In this document: in pieces, positions 27,522 to 36,302 of the stretch
Layout: every line of letters starts with the position of its first letter
Numbering within the stretch: the first letter of the stretch is position 1
Assembly (NCBI GenBank): GCA_903833215.1
Contig: CAILEM010000147.1
Location: forward strand, 21,705-85,704
Source: an uncultured Armatimonadota bacterium
GTDB lineage: Bacteria > Armatimonadota > Fimbriimonadia > Fimbriimonadales > Fimbriimonadaceae
Length of the DNA: 64,000 bases
Direction: 5' to 3'
Notes under the pieces: model-generated
What the model saw: only the letters and a program-made list of their open reading frames with translations
What the model was told of the DNA's origin: nothing
The model's database searches: none
Made by a program: the position numbers and the translations under genes

Positions 27522-28768
27522 CTCGACGGTCCCTTTCCTATGGGTGGTGCTGTTGCTCGGCTCAGTCCTTGATCGACTCCGAATGGGATGTGCAGAGGAA
27601 GTGGCTGTCCTCTGGTGCTGAATTCCCGCGATTCATGCTGTGACGGGTCGTATCGAAACTGGTTCGCTCCAACGAGCGCAATGGCAATCGCTACAGCGCT
27701 GAGCAACGCTTGGCATCCAGCAAACACAGCAACGACTTTGCCCTCTGGCCAACCTTTGCGCTCAAATGCGTGGTGAATTGGGGTGAAGCTAAATAGCTTC
27801 TTTTTTCGAAGCTTTACGCTTGCGATCTGAAGGGGCACGGGGACGAGCTCAACGATCATCATTCCGCTGACGATGAATAAGCAAACCAGCTTAAATGGCA
27901 TCGTGCCCATGACTGGAAACTCTCTGTGACTCAATATGCCGGCAGTGTCCAATCCGAATGAGTTGCCAAAATCGCCGCTACTGGTAACCGGAAATAAGAT
28001 AAGGGCAACGCATAGGCCCAAAAGTGCTCCAATCGGTAATGAGCCAACATCGCCCATGAAGATCTTGGCTTTTGGCTTATTGAGCACCATAAACGGAATC
28101 AGCGCACCCAGTAGTGCCGTCAAATAAGGAACGACATCCGCAACCCCGGCGAGCCCTGCGATGAACATTAAGCCGATGGAGAGGCCAATGAGTAACGATC
28201 CAGCGAGCCAATCCAGCCCATCCGCAAAGTTGTAAGCATTTGAGAAGAATAGAATCGTGAACACCATGAAGATGGTTTCCATGGATGTCGCATCATACAA
28301 TTTGAAAGCGCACACGTACGCCAGAACAAGCTGGAGTAGGATCTTTTGCTTCCATCCCAACCCTCGCTTGCCCTTGATCAACCTTGGAACAACGAAGTCA
28401 TCAACAAAGCCAATTGTCGAAAAGCCAAGGACTAGCCAAAACACGGGAAGAATGGACCCGAACTGATACGTCGAAATCAGGATCCTGTTGTACGAAAGCA
28501 GGAGAACGGAAAGGAACCCAAAGACCACAATAAGTCCACCCATCGTGGGAGTTCCTTGCTTCTTCTGATGCCCCTCGGGAGCGTATTGGCTCACTGTTTG
28601 CCTGGACTTCAACGCAAGCAGAATCCGATAGATCGGGTAAGCGCCCAGCGATGAGATCACGAGTGCTGGGGTGAAGGCCTGGGAGTAGTGCGCCAAGATC
28701 GCCCGCACGCAGTCAAACACATTCAAGTCGACTGGCGGGCTTCCAATACTAGCGAACAGCTCGGTCAA
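27518..28768 (-). CDS. mraY: Phospho-N-acetylmuramoyl-pentapeptide transferase MraY
   Basis: MraY attaches phospho-MurNAc-pentapeptide to undecaprenyl phosphate, making lipid I. It is a polytopic protein with the family segments KKQGTPTMGG, FSTIGFVDD, NAYNFADGLDWLAGS and KIFMGDVGSLPIGA, and the periplasmic-side PIHHAFERKGW histidine motif. The last 35 residues are hydrophilic and beyond the usual end. Overlaps murD and murF by 4 bases each. Confidence 0.96.
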   Translation of the reverse strand: MTELFASIGSPPVDLNVFDCVRAILAHYSQAFTPALVISSLGAYPIYRILLALKSRQTVSQYAPEGHQKKQGTPTMGGLIVVFGFLSVLLLSYNRILISTYQFGSILPVFWLVLGFSTIGFVDDFVVPRLIKGKRGLGWKQKILLQLVLAYVCAFKLYDATSMETIFMVFTILFFSNAYNFADGLDWLAGSLLIGLSIGLMFIAGLAGVADVVPYLTALLGALIPFMVLNKPKAKIFMGDVGSLPIGALLGLCVALILFPVTSSGDFGNSFGLDTAGILSHREFPVMGTMPFKLVCLFIVSGMMIVELVPVPLQIASVKLRKKKLFSFTPIHHAFERKGWPEGKVVAVFAGCQALLSAVAIAIALVGANQFRYDPSQHESREFSTRGQPLPLHIPFGVDQGLSRATAPPIGKGPSR

Positions 28769-30126
28769 TGCGATGCCTCGTATTCGAGGGAACGCTCCAG
28801 TTCGAGCGCACGACTTCCCTTGATCAACACGGCATCACCCGGCTGCATTCTGTCGAGGAATTCCCTGACTTCCCGCAAGGAGTCGGCCATTGTGATTTTC
28901 GAGGCACACATTCCATCTTTCAATGCTTGATCGGCAGTAAGCCCGGTAGCAGGGCCGAAGAACACGACGTGATCGAGGTCAGTCTCTCCTAAGAGGCTCC
29001 CGAGGTGTCGATGAGCGGATTCGGAGTACTCACCCAACTCGCGCATTTCCCCGATAATCGCGTATCTCTTTCCGGCGACGGGTAACTCTGCGAGCGTTTC
29101 AATCGCGGCGGTCATGCTGGGAGGGCTCGCATTGTAATTGTCGAGCAAAATTGTCGCTCCATGGCGATCAATCACCTCCATGCGCATGGGCGGCAACACC
29201 GCTTCATGGATGTGCGAAGCCGCCTCAGCGGGATCAAGGCCAATGACCGCGGCCACCAGCACAGCGGCTGCGGCGTTCAGGGCGATATGTCTGCCAGCGG
29301 CGGGCATTTCCGCTTCCCAAGACTTTCCGAGGCATGTGCCTTTCACCACGGCGGAGTGCCAACTATTCGCCTTGTACTCGGTGATTCGGCAATCCGCACC
29401 GTCCTCATAGCCAAACGTCAAGACTGCAGAGGTTGCCCAAAGTCTGAGCCACTCCAACATGTCATCCTCAAACCACAAAACGGCTGTACCGTAGGCAGGT
29501 AGAGCATCCAGCAGTTCACCCTTCGCAACCGCGATGCCGTGCCGAGATCCCACTAACTCCATGTGGGCAAAGCCGATATTCGTAACCAATCCGACGGAAG
29601 GCTTCGAAAAGGATGCGAGGTGCTTGATTTGGTCAAAACCGCGCATGGCCATCTCAACCACAACCGCTTTGTGGTCCGGTTGAAGCTCTGCCCACAGGAG
29701 GGGACATGTGTATTCCGAATTTCGATTCCCAGGAGTTTTGAGAACGGGGCCAAGAGACGAGACAGCTTGGGCAACGAATTCTTTGCTCGTGGTCTTCCCT
29801 GCGCTGCCTGTAATCCCAATCACAGGCCCGTCAAATTCCGAACGAAAATGGCTGGCCATGTGGCCGAGTGCCAACACGAGATTTTCGACCAGGATGTGTG
29901 GCCCTGGCACAGAATGCTCAGCAACGGAACCTACAGCGCCTGCCGCCAAAACTTGAGGGACGAAATCATGACCATCTACCCTGGCACCTTTGATGGCCAG
30001 GAAAAGGTCGCCAGGTTTGATCTCGTTGCTATCGAGAGCAAAGGTGGAGATTACGGAATTGGGTGGGAAGCCAATTGCGGATCCCCCCATCCATTTCGCA
30101 AATTCCTCTACCGGAGTCGGGTTCAA
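28765..30126 (-). CDS. murF: UDP-N-acetylmuramoyl-tripeptide-D-alanyl-D-alanine ligase
   Basis: MurF adds the D-Ala-D-Ala dipeptide produced by the Ddl half of the fusion encoded downstream. 453 residues with the N-terminal fold (STFALDSNEIKPGDLFLAIK), ATP loop GITGSAGKTTSKEFVA, TNIGFAHMELVGS and LLDNYNASPPSM. Intact and full length; ATGA overlaps on both sides. Confidence 0.96.
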   Translation of the reverse strand: MNPTPVEEFAKWMGGSAIGFPPNSVISTFALDSNEIKPGDLFLAIKGARVDGHDFVPQVLAAGAVGSVAEHSVPGPHILVENLVLALGHMASHFRSEFDGPVIGITGSAGKTTSKEFVAQAVSSLGPVLKTPGNRNSEYTCPLLWAELQPDHKAVVVEMAMRGFDQIKHLASFSKPSVGLVTNIGFAHMELVGSRHGIAVAKGELLDALPAYGTAVLWFEDDMLEWLRLWATSAVLTFGYEDGADCRITEYKANSWHSAVVKGTCLGKSWEAEMPAAGRHIALNAAAAVLVAAVIGLDPAEAASHIHEAVLPPMRMEVIDRHGATILLDNYNASPPSMTAAIETLAELPVAGKRYAIIGEMRELGEYSESAHRHLGSLLGETDLDHVVFFGPATGLTADQALKDGMCASKITMADSLREVREFLDRMQPGDAVLIKGSRALELERSLEYEASH

Positions 30127-31601
30127 CTTAATGCCTCACGTGCCAGATCCCGGTCATCCATTGGATATTTGGTGCGACCGATAATCTGATAATTTTCATG
30201 TCCCTTTCCGGCAATCACAACGACATCCCCAGGTTGCGCCGCCTTCACGGCATAGGCGATTGCTTCGCGGCGATCGATAATCGCTACCGAATCGCTGGTT
30301 GGAACAATGCCCGCCCTGACTTGCTCTAGGATTTTGGCAGGATCTTCGGTTCTTGGGTTGTCACTTGTGAGAACTGTAAGGTCAGACCGCTCGCTGGCGG
30401 CTCGCCCCATTTTAGGTCGTTTCGTTGTATCGCGATCACCACCACATCCGAACACCGAGATAATTCGATTGGGCTTTAGCTCCCTAACCGAGTCCAACAG
30501 CTTTTCAAGGGCGTCGGGAGTGTGGGCGTAGTCCACCAAGATCCCGATACCACGATCGTTCTTAACCGCTTCAAATCTTCCCGGAACGGGTCGAACCTTA
30601 GGAAGAGCCTCTGCGATCGACTTCAAGTCGTAGCCAAGTGCGATCATCCCCGCCACTGCGCTTAGGCAGTTCGAAACGTTGAAGCTGCCACCAAGGGGAA
30701 TCTCCACATCTACCGTTCCACGGTAATCCAACCGAAGGTGAATGTGGTCAACCTGTACCTTGAGGGGAGTCCCGACGAGATCGGCTTCACCAAGAAGACT
30801 ATAGGTGACGCTTGGGCCGTCTTGTTCGATTGCCCACTTCGCTCCGACCGGATCATCGTTGTTAAATGCCCCAACAAACCGCTTGTCGGTCTGTTTGGGC
30901 AAGGACCGAAACAGCCGGTGCTTTGCCTCGGCGTAGGCTTCCATTGTCCCGTGAAAATCGAGATGATCTTGGGTCAGGTTGGTAAAGACGGCGGCATCAA
31001 ACTCAATACCATCGGATCGGCGCTCATGGAGTGCGTGACTGCTGACCTCCATCGTCAACGCCTGCGTTTTGCGCTGCCGAGCCTCCGCGAGAAGGTTGTA
31101 AAGCTCCACTGCGAACGGCGTCGTGTTCGATAGCTCTCTTTCTTCGCCCGGTAGTTGAATGCCGAGAGTTCCTAAGTAGCCAGCCGGAATTCCCATCGCC
31201 ACCAGCATGTCGCGTATGAGCCAAGCTGTCGTGGTTTTCCCGTTGGTTCCCGTCACGCCGATAACCTGCATGTTATGGGTTGGGTGCCCGAAAAACTCGT
31301 TGCAGACGCGCCATACCGATTCGTTAAATTCCAGGCGCGTGGGAGCAAACTTGACGGAGGCAATGCCGGCCAGCTTGGCAGCGGAAACTCCATTTTCGTC
31401 GTACACGACAGCTGCAACAGCACCGTTTGAGGCGGCATCCGCAATAAACGACTGGCTATCGGTGTTTGAGCCAGGCATGCATACGAACAAAGCGCCGGGG
31501 GTTGCCCGGCGCGAATCCATGGTTATTGAAAGGATGTCCCCGTCGCCAAATCCATCGACGGGCTCCAATCCGGCTTTCTGGAGCAAAGCGGTTAGGTTCA
31601 A
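30123..31601 (-). CDS. murE: UDP-N-acetylmuramoyl-tripeptide synthetase MurE (meso-diaminopimelate type)
   Basis: MurE adds the third stem-peptide residue. The ATP loop is VIGVTGTNGKTTTAWLIRDM, and the amino-acid selectivity loop reads TSDNPRTEDP. The DNPR motif is that of enzymes using meso-diaminopimelate, so the organism probably has a DAP-type peptidoglycan. 492 residues, intact, ATGA overlaps on both sides. Confidence 0.96.
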   Translation of the reverse strand: MNLTALLQKAGLEPVDGFGDGDILSITMDSRRATPGALFVCMPGSNTDSQSFIADAASNGAVAAVVYDENGVSAAKLAGIASVKFAPTRLEFNESVWRVCNEFFGHPTHNMQVIGVTGTNGKTTTAWLIRDMLVAMGIPAGYLGTLGIQLPGEERELSNTTPFAVELYNLLAEARQRKTQALTMEVSSHALHERRSDGIEFDAAVFTNLTQDHLDFHGTMEAYAEAKHRLFRSLPKQTDKRFVGAFNNDDPVGAKWAIEQDGPSVTYSLLGEADLVGTPLKVQVDHIHLRLDYRGTVDVEIPLGGSFNVSNCLSAVAGMIALGYDLKSIAEALPKVRPVPGRFEAVKNDRGIGILVDYAHTPDALEKLLDSVRELKPNRIISVFGCGGDRDTTKRPKMGRAASERSDLTVLTSDNPRTEDPAKILEQVRAGIVPTSDSVAIIDRREAIAYAVKAAQPGDVVVIAGKGHENYQIIGRTKYPMDDRDLAREALS

Positions 31602-33394
31602 AGAGTTGCAGGGTCCTTAGGGTTTGTCTTTACCGACGATTCCTCGCTTGAAATCGAGAGTTTTCTTGAAGGCTTGAGAGTAATGGATTCGCTTTGAGGA
31701 AGATTGTAGTGACGAATAACCGCCTTGGCAATTTGGCTGAATACGGGTCCTGCGACGTCGGCACCGTAGTACTTGTTCCCCTTCGGGTTATTTACCATCA
31801 CCAAAATCAAAGCCTTGGGATTAGGCGCGGGCACGAAGCCAACGAAGTTCGATACATATCCATGCACGCCCTTGCCAACCTTCTCTGCAGTACCCGTCTT
31901 TCCAGCCATCCGGTAGCCAGGAATGCGAAGCTTGGCGCCGGTTCCTTCTCCCGACTGGATAACCGCTTCCATACATTTCATTACGGTTTGCGCCGTATCA
32001 GACTTAACAACACGAATACCAGGTTCTGGCGCAATTACCTTTGATCCAATTCGCTTGATAATTCTTGGTTCAACTCGAATCCCGTCATTACCGATCATTC
32101 CAAAGGCTCCCAGGAGCCCGACTGGAGTACAAGTGATCGACTGGCCAAAGCCTAAGCACGCGAGTTGAAGCTGTTTCGCGTAATCATCGTAGTTGAGATT
32201 TCCTCTGCGTTCGCCGGGAACATTAAGCTTGCTCGGCCGAGTGACGCCAAGAGATCGAATGAAGTCCAAGAAGTTATCGCGACCGACGTGGGTTGCCCAC
32301 ATTGCGGCAGAAACGTTACAACTTCGCGCGATGGCATCTACAGTCGTCACCTGACCGTGGGCTCTGGTTCCGTGGTGCTTGTCGCAGTGGATTGCTTTCG
32401 ACGGAATCGGATGCCACTCGCCGGAGCAATAAATGGAATCGTTCAAATTGACTTTTCCATCGTCGATGCCCTTGGCAAGGGTCAATATCTTGAACATTGA
32501 GCCCGGCTCGAGTTGGGCCATGTATGCTGGATTGAATCCAAACTTGCCTTGGCTTCCCGTCGCGCCATTTGGATCGAAGGATGGCCAGTTGGCCATTGCC
32601 AGGATGTCACCGGTCTTCGGATCCATTACCATCGCCACGCCGTTCTCGGCCTTATTGGATTCGACGGCGGTCCTGATCGACTGGGCAGCCAGGGCCTGAA
32701 GATCGGTATCGATGGTCAAAAGGACATCTTCTCCATCCTTTCGTGGGATCGACGTTTTGTCCATGCGCATTGGGAGAAATGCGCCAAACCGATCGGTAAG
32801 CCCAACTCGGAGGCCATCCTGGCCGGTGAGGGCCTTATTCATGCTCTGTTCCAAGCCAGTCCGGGTCTCTCCCTCGCGATACTTTTTGATGACACCAACG
32901 AGGCAAGAAGCAGCATCACCCAAGGGATAGGTTCGCTGACCGGTGGCGGCAAGGGAAAGGCCGTCGGCGCGCCAGCGTTTGCGCAGATCCATAATCGCCT
33001 TGTAGTGATCTCCAGCGACAGGCTGGAGCCATGTCTTGGGTTTCTTTGAATTCTCCTCGGCAAGGGCTGAGAATTCCGTCGCAGGGATGCCAGTAACCTC
33101 AGCTAGCTCCATGAAAAAGGCGTCACTGTGAGGCACCTTGGGGAACTTGATGGTGAGCGCGTAAGACTGCTCATCTTGGGCCAACGGTTTCGCATCAGAA
33201 CCCAAAATGGCGCCACGATGGGCGATGTCATGAAACGTGAAGTCGAAACGCTTGGAGTCGGTGGCGAGCTTAAGGGTGTGTGATTGCTCCCACGTTTGAA
33301 GTTTTAGCTGGCTAAAGACAGTTACCGCAAAGAGGACGCCCATCAAGTAGACGCCCTTCTTTACGATTTTCGAATCAACGGTTGCTTGCGACAA
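31598..33394 (-). CDS. ftsI: Septal peptidoglycan transpeptidase FtsI / PBP2-type
   Basis: A class B penicillin-binding protein: short cytoplasmic tail, one membrane helix (about 13-30), dimerisation domain, and a transpeptidase domain with all three active-site motifs: SMFK in LEPGSMFKILTL, SCN in ARSCNVSAAMW and KTGTAEK. It cross-links stem peptides at the division site with FtsW. 598 residues, no PASTA domains. Its start overlaps the end of the ftsL-like gene by 20 bp. Confidence 0.95.
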   Translation of the reverse strand: MSQATVDSKIVKKGVYLMGVLFAVTVFSQLKLQTWEQSHTLKLATDSKRFDFTFHDIAHRGAILGSDAKPLAQDEQSYALTIKFPKVPHSDAFFMELAEVTGIPATEFSALAEENSKKPKTWLQPVAGDHYKAIMDLRKRWRADGLSLAATGQRTYPLGDAASCLVGVIKKYREGETRTGLEQSMNKALTGQDGLRVGLTDRFGAFLPMRMDKTSIPRKDGEDVLLTIDTDLQALAAQSIRTAVESNKAENGVAMVMDPKTGDILAMANWPSFDPNGATGSQGKFGFNPAYMAQLEPGSMFKILTLAKGIDDGKVNLNDSIYCSGEWHPIPSKAIHCDKHHGTRAHGQVTTVDAIARSCNVSAAMWATHVGRDNFLDFIRSLGVTRPSKLNVPGERRGNLNYDDYAKQLQLACLGFGQSITCTPVGLLGAFGMIGNDGIRVEPRIIKRIGSKVIAPEPGIRVVKSDTAQTVMKCMEAVIQSGEGTGAKLRIPGYRMAGKTGTAEKVGKGVHGYVSNFVGFVPAPNPKALILVMVNNPKGNKYYGADVAGPVFSQIAKAVIRHYNLPQSESITLKPSRKLSISSEESSVKTNPKDPATL

Positions 33395-33911
33395 GGTTAA
33401 CTACCTTAGACGTTTGACCAAGCCCATCTGTAGGTCGAAAAGAGTGGGATAGTGCCCAATCTTCAATTGCGCTGGCGCTTGTGAGGGCATCTAGCCTTCT
33501 TTGAACCTCTTGCTCGCCCTTGATCGCGGCTGAAGCGCGCAGCGTTGCGTCGATGCTCAGGTTCCGGCTCTTCTCTACAAGATAGTGCCCAGAAAGCGTG
33601 CTGGCGACGTATGTCAATGCAAACACTCCGCAGAACATCGCCGATTTGACGGCAACGACACGTCCAACGCTCGTCTTCGCCTTCTTTCGAAGCTTGGCTG
33701 GCGCCTCGGTTGGCACATAGACGGGCCGTTCGGACGGCACGTATACGGGCTGTTCAACAGGTACGTATACAGGCGCCTCGACCGGTTGTCGGTAGGCATC
33801 TATCGTGGGCCGGACTTCCGGCGCGACACGAATTCGTGGCTGAACGATCGACTTTGCCTCTGGTTGCGCAGTCGCGGTCTGTGTTCCGGGGCGATCTAGT
33901 ACTACACTCAT
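33375..33911 (-). CDS. FtsL-like bitopic protein with PVYVP repeats
   Basis: A 178-residue protein in the ftsL position (rsmH - here - ftsI). It has a cytoplasmic N-terminal region of about 80 residues, one membrane helix (SAMFCGVFALTYVASTL) and an outer helical region that could form the FtsL coiled coil. FtsL is defined by topology and position more than sequence. The cytoplasmic part contains three copies of an 8-residue repeat, PVYVPxEx (starting at residues 47, 55 and 63), which I have not met in FtsL and which may bind a partner. Confidence 0.7.
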   Translation of the reverse strand: MSVVLDRPGTQTATAQPEAKSIVQPRIRVAPEVRPTIDAYRQPVEAPVYVPVEQPVYVPSERPVYVPTEAPAKLRKKAKTSVGRVVAVKSAMFCGVFALTYVASTLSGHYLVEKSRNLSIDATLRASAAIKGEQEVQRRLDALTSASAIEDWALSHSFRPTDGLGQTSKVVNLVASNR

Positions 33912-33971
33912 CCTTGATTCCTTCTCGCGCCTTGTGGGTCATCCGTGACCCCAGACGCTTCCATGCAATTT

Positions 33972-34964
33972 TTAAGTGAGAACTCTCCTTATCGCACGAA
34001 GCTTTGCGCTTCGACTTCGGGGGTTTCTCGATATTTCATCTGATTCTGGTTGCCGAGGTTTTCGGTACAAATCTTCAAACTCTTTTGTTGCCGCTAGCTC
34101 TTTGAACGCGTGCTTGGCTTGGCGGTCTTCCCCTGAGTGGTAACTCAATACAATGAGCGTCCCTTTATCGGCGAGGCAGTTTGCTGCATCAACCAGGGCT
34201 TCATCGATACCCTCAAGCTCGTTGTTGACTGCGATTCGAATCGCTTGAAATGTCCTTGTCGCGGGATGTATTCGCTTATCTCTTGCACCCAAAGGCACTG
34301 CGGCTAAAACGGCATTGACCAAATCCGTGGTCGTTCGTAGAGGAGCCTCTTTGCGCAACTCAACGATCTTCTTGCCGATCGCCTTTGCCCAGCGCTCATC
34401 TGCGTTGTCGAACAATAGCTTTTCAATCTCGTGAGGACTGAGTCGATTGAGTAGCGCTGATGCTGGCTCCCCTCGACTTCTATCCATGCGCATATCTAAT
34501 GGTCCTTCTGTGGAAAATGCAATACCGCGAGTAGGATCATCGATTTGCGCGCTGTTCAAACCGAGGTCCATCAAAATTCCGTTCGGAACGAGACCAAGTT
34601 CTCGGATGCATCGGGCAATTTGCCGATAGTCGCTATGAACGAAGTGCTTTGTGACGCCTACCGATTCTGAAAGTCGTGATTTTGCTTCTTCAAGGATATC
34701 CGCATCCCAGTCGATGCCAAGTAGGGTTCCGCCAGGCTTAATCGCTTCGGCGAAGATCTTGGAGTGGCCCGCCAATCCGAGAGTCGCGTCGACCACGGTA
34801 TCTCCAGGCTTTAGCCCAAAGACCGACATCACCTCACGCACCATGACGGGGTCGTGTCTAAAATTTTCAATTTCTTTACCCCTTAACATGGCGACTTTCC
34901 TCAATCCAATAAACTTCGCGGATGTGCGACGGGTCGACTTACCTTGAAACACGCTGTTTCCCAT
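33972..34964 (-). CDS. rsmH: 16S rRNA (cytosine-1402-N4)-methyltransferase RsmH
   Basis: RsmH (MraW) methylates C1402 of 16S rRNA. Family motifs: HDPVMVREVMSVF, VVDATLGLAGHSKIFAEA, GILMDLGLNSAQIDDPTRGI and the C-terminal LSYHSGEDRQAKHAF. The usual start would be the ATG at 34889 (MLRGKEIENFRHDPVM), preceded by GAGGAAAG. The ATG at 34964 also has a good GAGGAG site and adds 25 residues; I keep it because it lies 20 bp after mraZ, but either is possible. Confidence 0.94.
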   Translation of the reverse strand: MGNSVFQGKSTRRTSAKFIGLRKVAMLRGKEIENFRHDPVMVREVMSVFGLKPGDTVVDATLGLAGHSKIFAEAIKPGGTLLGIDWDADILEEAKSRLSESVGVTKHFVHSDYRQIARCIRELGLVPNGILMDLGLNSAQIDDPTRGIAFSTEGPLDMRMDRSRGEPASALLNRLSPHEIEKLLFDNADERWAKAIGKKIVELRKEAPLRTTTDLVNAVLAAVPLGARDKRIHPATRTFQAIRIAVNNELEGIDEALVDAANCLADKGTLIVLSYHSGEDRQAKHAFKELAATKEFEDLYRKPRQPESDEISRNPRSRSAKLRAIRRVLT

Positions 34965-34983
34965 CGGTACTTCTCCTCGTCGA

Positions 34984-35466
34984 TCAGCCTTTCATCTTGT
35001 TGTATGCCTTTTCCATGGCCTCTCTTCGCTCTTTGCCATAGGTATCCGGATACATACAATACTGATCGTATTCTTCGGGATCCCAGACCTCAAGATGGTC
35101 GTAGCATCCCACGAGAAGAACCTTCTCAGTTAGTTTTCCCAATTCTCGCAACTTCTGCGGAATGACAACTCTGCCCTGCGTATCGCACGACATCTCATCA
35201 TCGGCATAGCCGAAAAACAATCTTGCGTATTGTTGGCGACCTTGATTAATAGGGTCGTATCGGTTAATCTCGTCAAGGCGTTCCTGCCAACGAGATTCGG
35301 GATACGCACAAATGCAGCCAAGTTCCCCGATAGCCATCGCAAATGTTTCACCAAGACGGTCCCGCTTCTTCTTGCCGAGGAGAATGCGACCTTTACTGTC
35401 TATGGTCGCTTCGTCGGTTCCAATAAGCGGCTTGAGGTCCGTACCCTTCTCGCCGTCTGCTGCCAT
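34984..35466 (-). CDS. mraZ: Transcriptional regulator / division cluster protein MraZ
   Basis: First gene of the cluster. 160 residues with two AbrB-like SpoVT/MraZ repeats: EATIDSKGRILLGKKKRDRL and the second, DTQGRVVIPQKLRELGKL. MraZ binds direct repeats in its own promoter and represses the dcw operon in other bacteria. The N- and C-termini are a little longer than the typical 145 residues. Confidence 0.95.
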   Translation of the reverse strand: MAADGEKGTDLKPLIGTDEATIDSKGRILLGKKKRDRLGETFAMAIGELGCICAYPESRWQERLDEINRYDPINQGRQQYARLFFGYADDEMSCDTQGRVVIPQKLRELGKLTEKVLLVGCYDHLEVWDPEEYDQYCMYPDTYGKERREAMEKAYNKMKG

Positions 35467-35604
35467 TTTCGAAGACCTTCATATTCAAGGGGAGAAAGAA
35501 GGGCGACCGCTGCATCCATGCTTGCTGTCGCCCTCTGGAACCTTTGGAAGGATCCGCCCCAATACTGTGAGATTTCGTGCAATCCGTAGCTCTCTGCCCC
35601 ACGT

Positions 35605-35670
35605 GACTGGGATTATATGCGTGAAATCATGGGAATGACAACCACTTTTATGGGAAAACCCTGGGAACTT
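35605..35670. promoter_or_regulatory. Helically phased TGGGA boxes upstream of mraZ
   Basis: Four TGGGA pentamers on the plus strand at 35609, 35631, 35652 and 35663, spaced 22, 21 and 11 bp, i.e. near whole helical turns, about 140-200 bp upstream of the mraZ start. Known MraZ operators are TGGGN repeats with 10-bp period in the direction of the gene; here the boxes are inverted relative to mraZ, so assignment to MraZ is only a suggestion. Confidence 0.3.
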
Positions 35671-36009
35671 ATTCCATTTGCGCGCTATGTTTACACGCAC
35701 CTAGATGGGTGTCTACTGCTTATTGGGCAGACTTTAGCTAAAAGTTGGATTCCTACGCGCGAGGGTCTGTTTTAGGGGGACAACCAGTCCCATTTGTAGA
35801 TGTGCGGCCTTGTCCGGGTGTTTCGGGGCGGTTGTGCATGTGGACGGTGCGATAGACTTTCGATTTCACAGGGGCTGGATGGCACCGATGGCCTCTCGAA
35901 CATCTGAGCCGGAGAGGGTCGGGCGAGGATTATTTCCGTTGATGCAGTCCAAATTGTGTCCTGGCGCAGCCGTGACTCCTAATTTCTGGAAACTCTCGTG
36001 GTTACCGGA

Positions 36010-36127
36010 AATATGGAGTCTCGACTTCGTCTCGACGCGTTTTATGGACCGGATTTCCCCCGCCAGAGCCTCCCCCGCTCAGACGCTGGAGAGACCATCG
36101 GTGGCGTCTTGCTCCCGTGACATCGAG
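36010..36127 (+). repeat. TCTCGACTTCGTCTCGAC-type repeat, copy 1
   Basis: Starts with the direct octamer pair GTCTCGAC-TTC-GTCTCGAC and continues through CGGATTTCCCCCGCC and GAGAGACCATCGGTGG to TTGCTCCCGTGA. Related copies are at 55081, 55439 and, as the first part only, 56040. Confidence 0.65.
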
Positions 36128-36215
36128 GGTTCTCCGTGTTGAGATTTCTTATCCGGCAGAATAGGCGGAGTCCTATTTCAATCCTGGAATCCCGCCAGTT
36201 GGGCTGTGCTTCCAG

Positions 36216-36255
36216 GTTCCGGACGGCGCCACGGAAACGCCGACTACGGGGCGGG
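36216..36255 (+). repeat. CTACGGGG-type hairpin repeat, subtype A variant
   Basis: GACGGCGCCACGGAAACGCC then GACTACGGGGCGGG, with stem GGCG/CGCC in place of the usual CGACG/CGTCG, which keeps the pairing. Confidence 0.65.
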
Positions 36256-36302
36256 TACGTGGGTCGCGGAGGTGGTGACCATCGCGGGTGGGTACGGTTG
36301 GT

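Larger units (their letters stand above)
35671..36302. other. Gene-free stretch with dispersed repeats
   Basis: No convincing gene between the mraZ upstream region and the ABC transporter. It contains an inverted fragment of the GACCCTCCG-type repeat (about 35890-35925), a copy of the TCTCGACTTCG repeat (36010-36127) and a subtype A hairpin (36216-36255). The rest shows nothing I can name. Confidence 0.6.
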
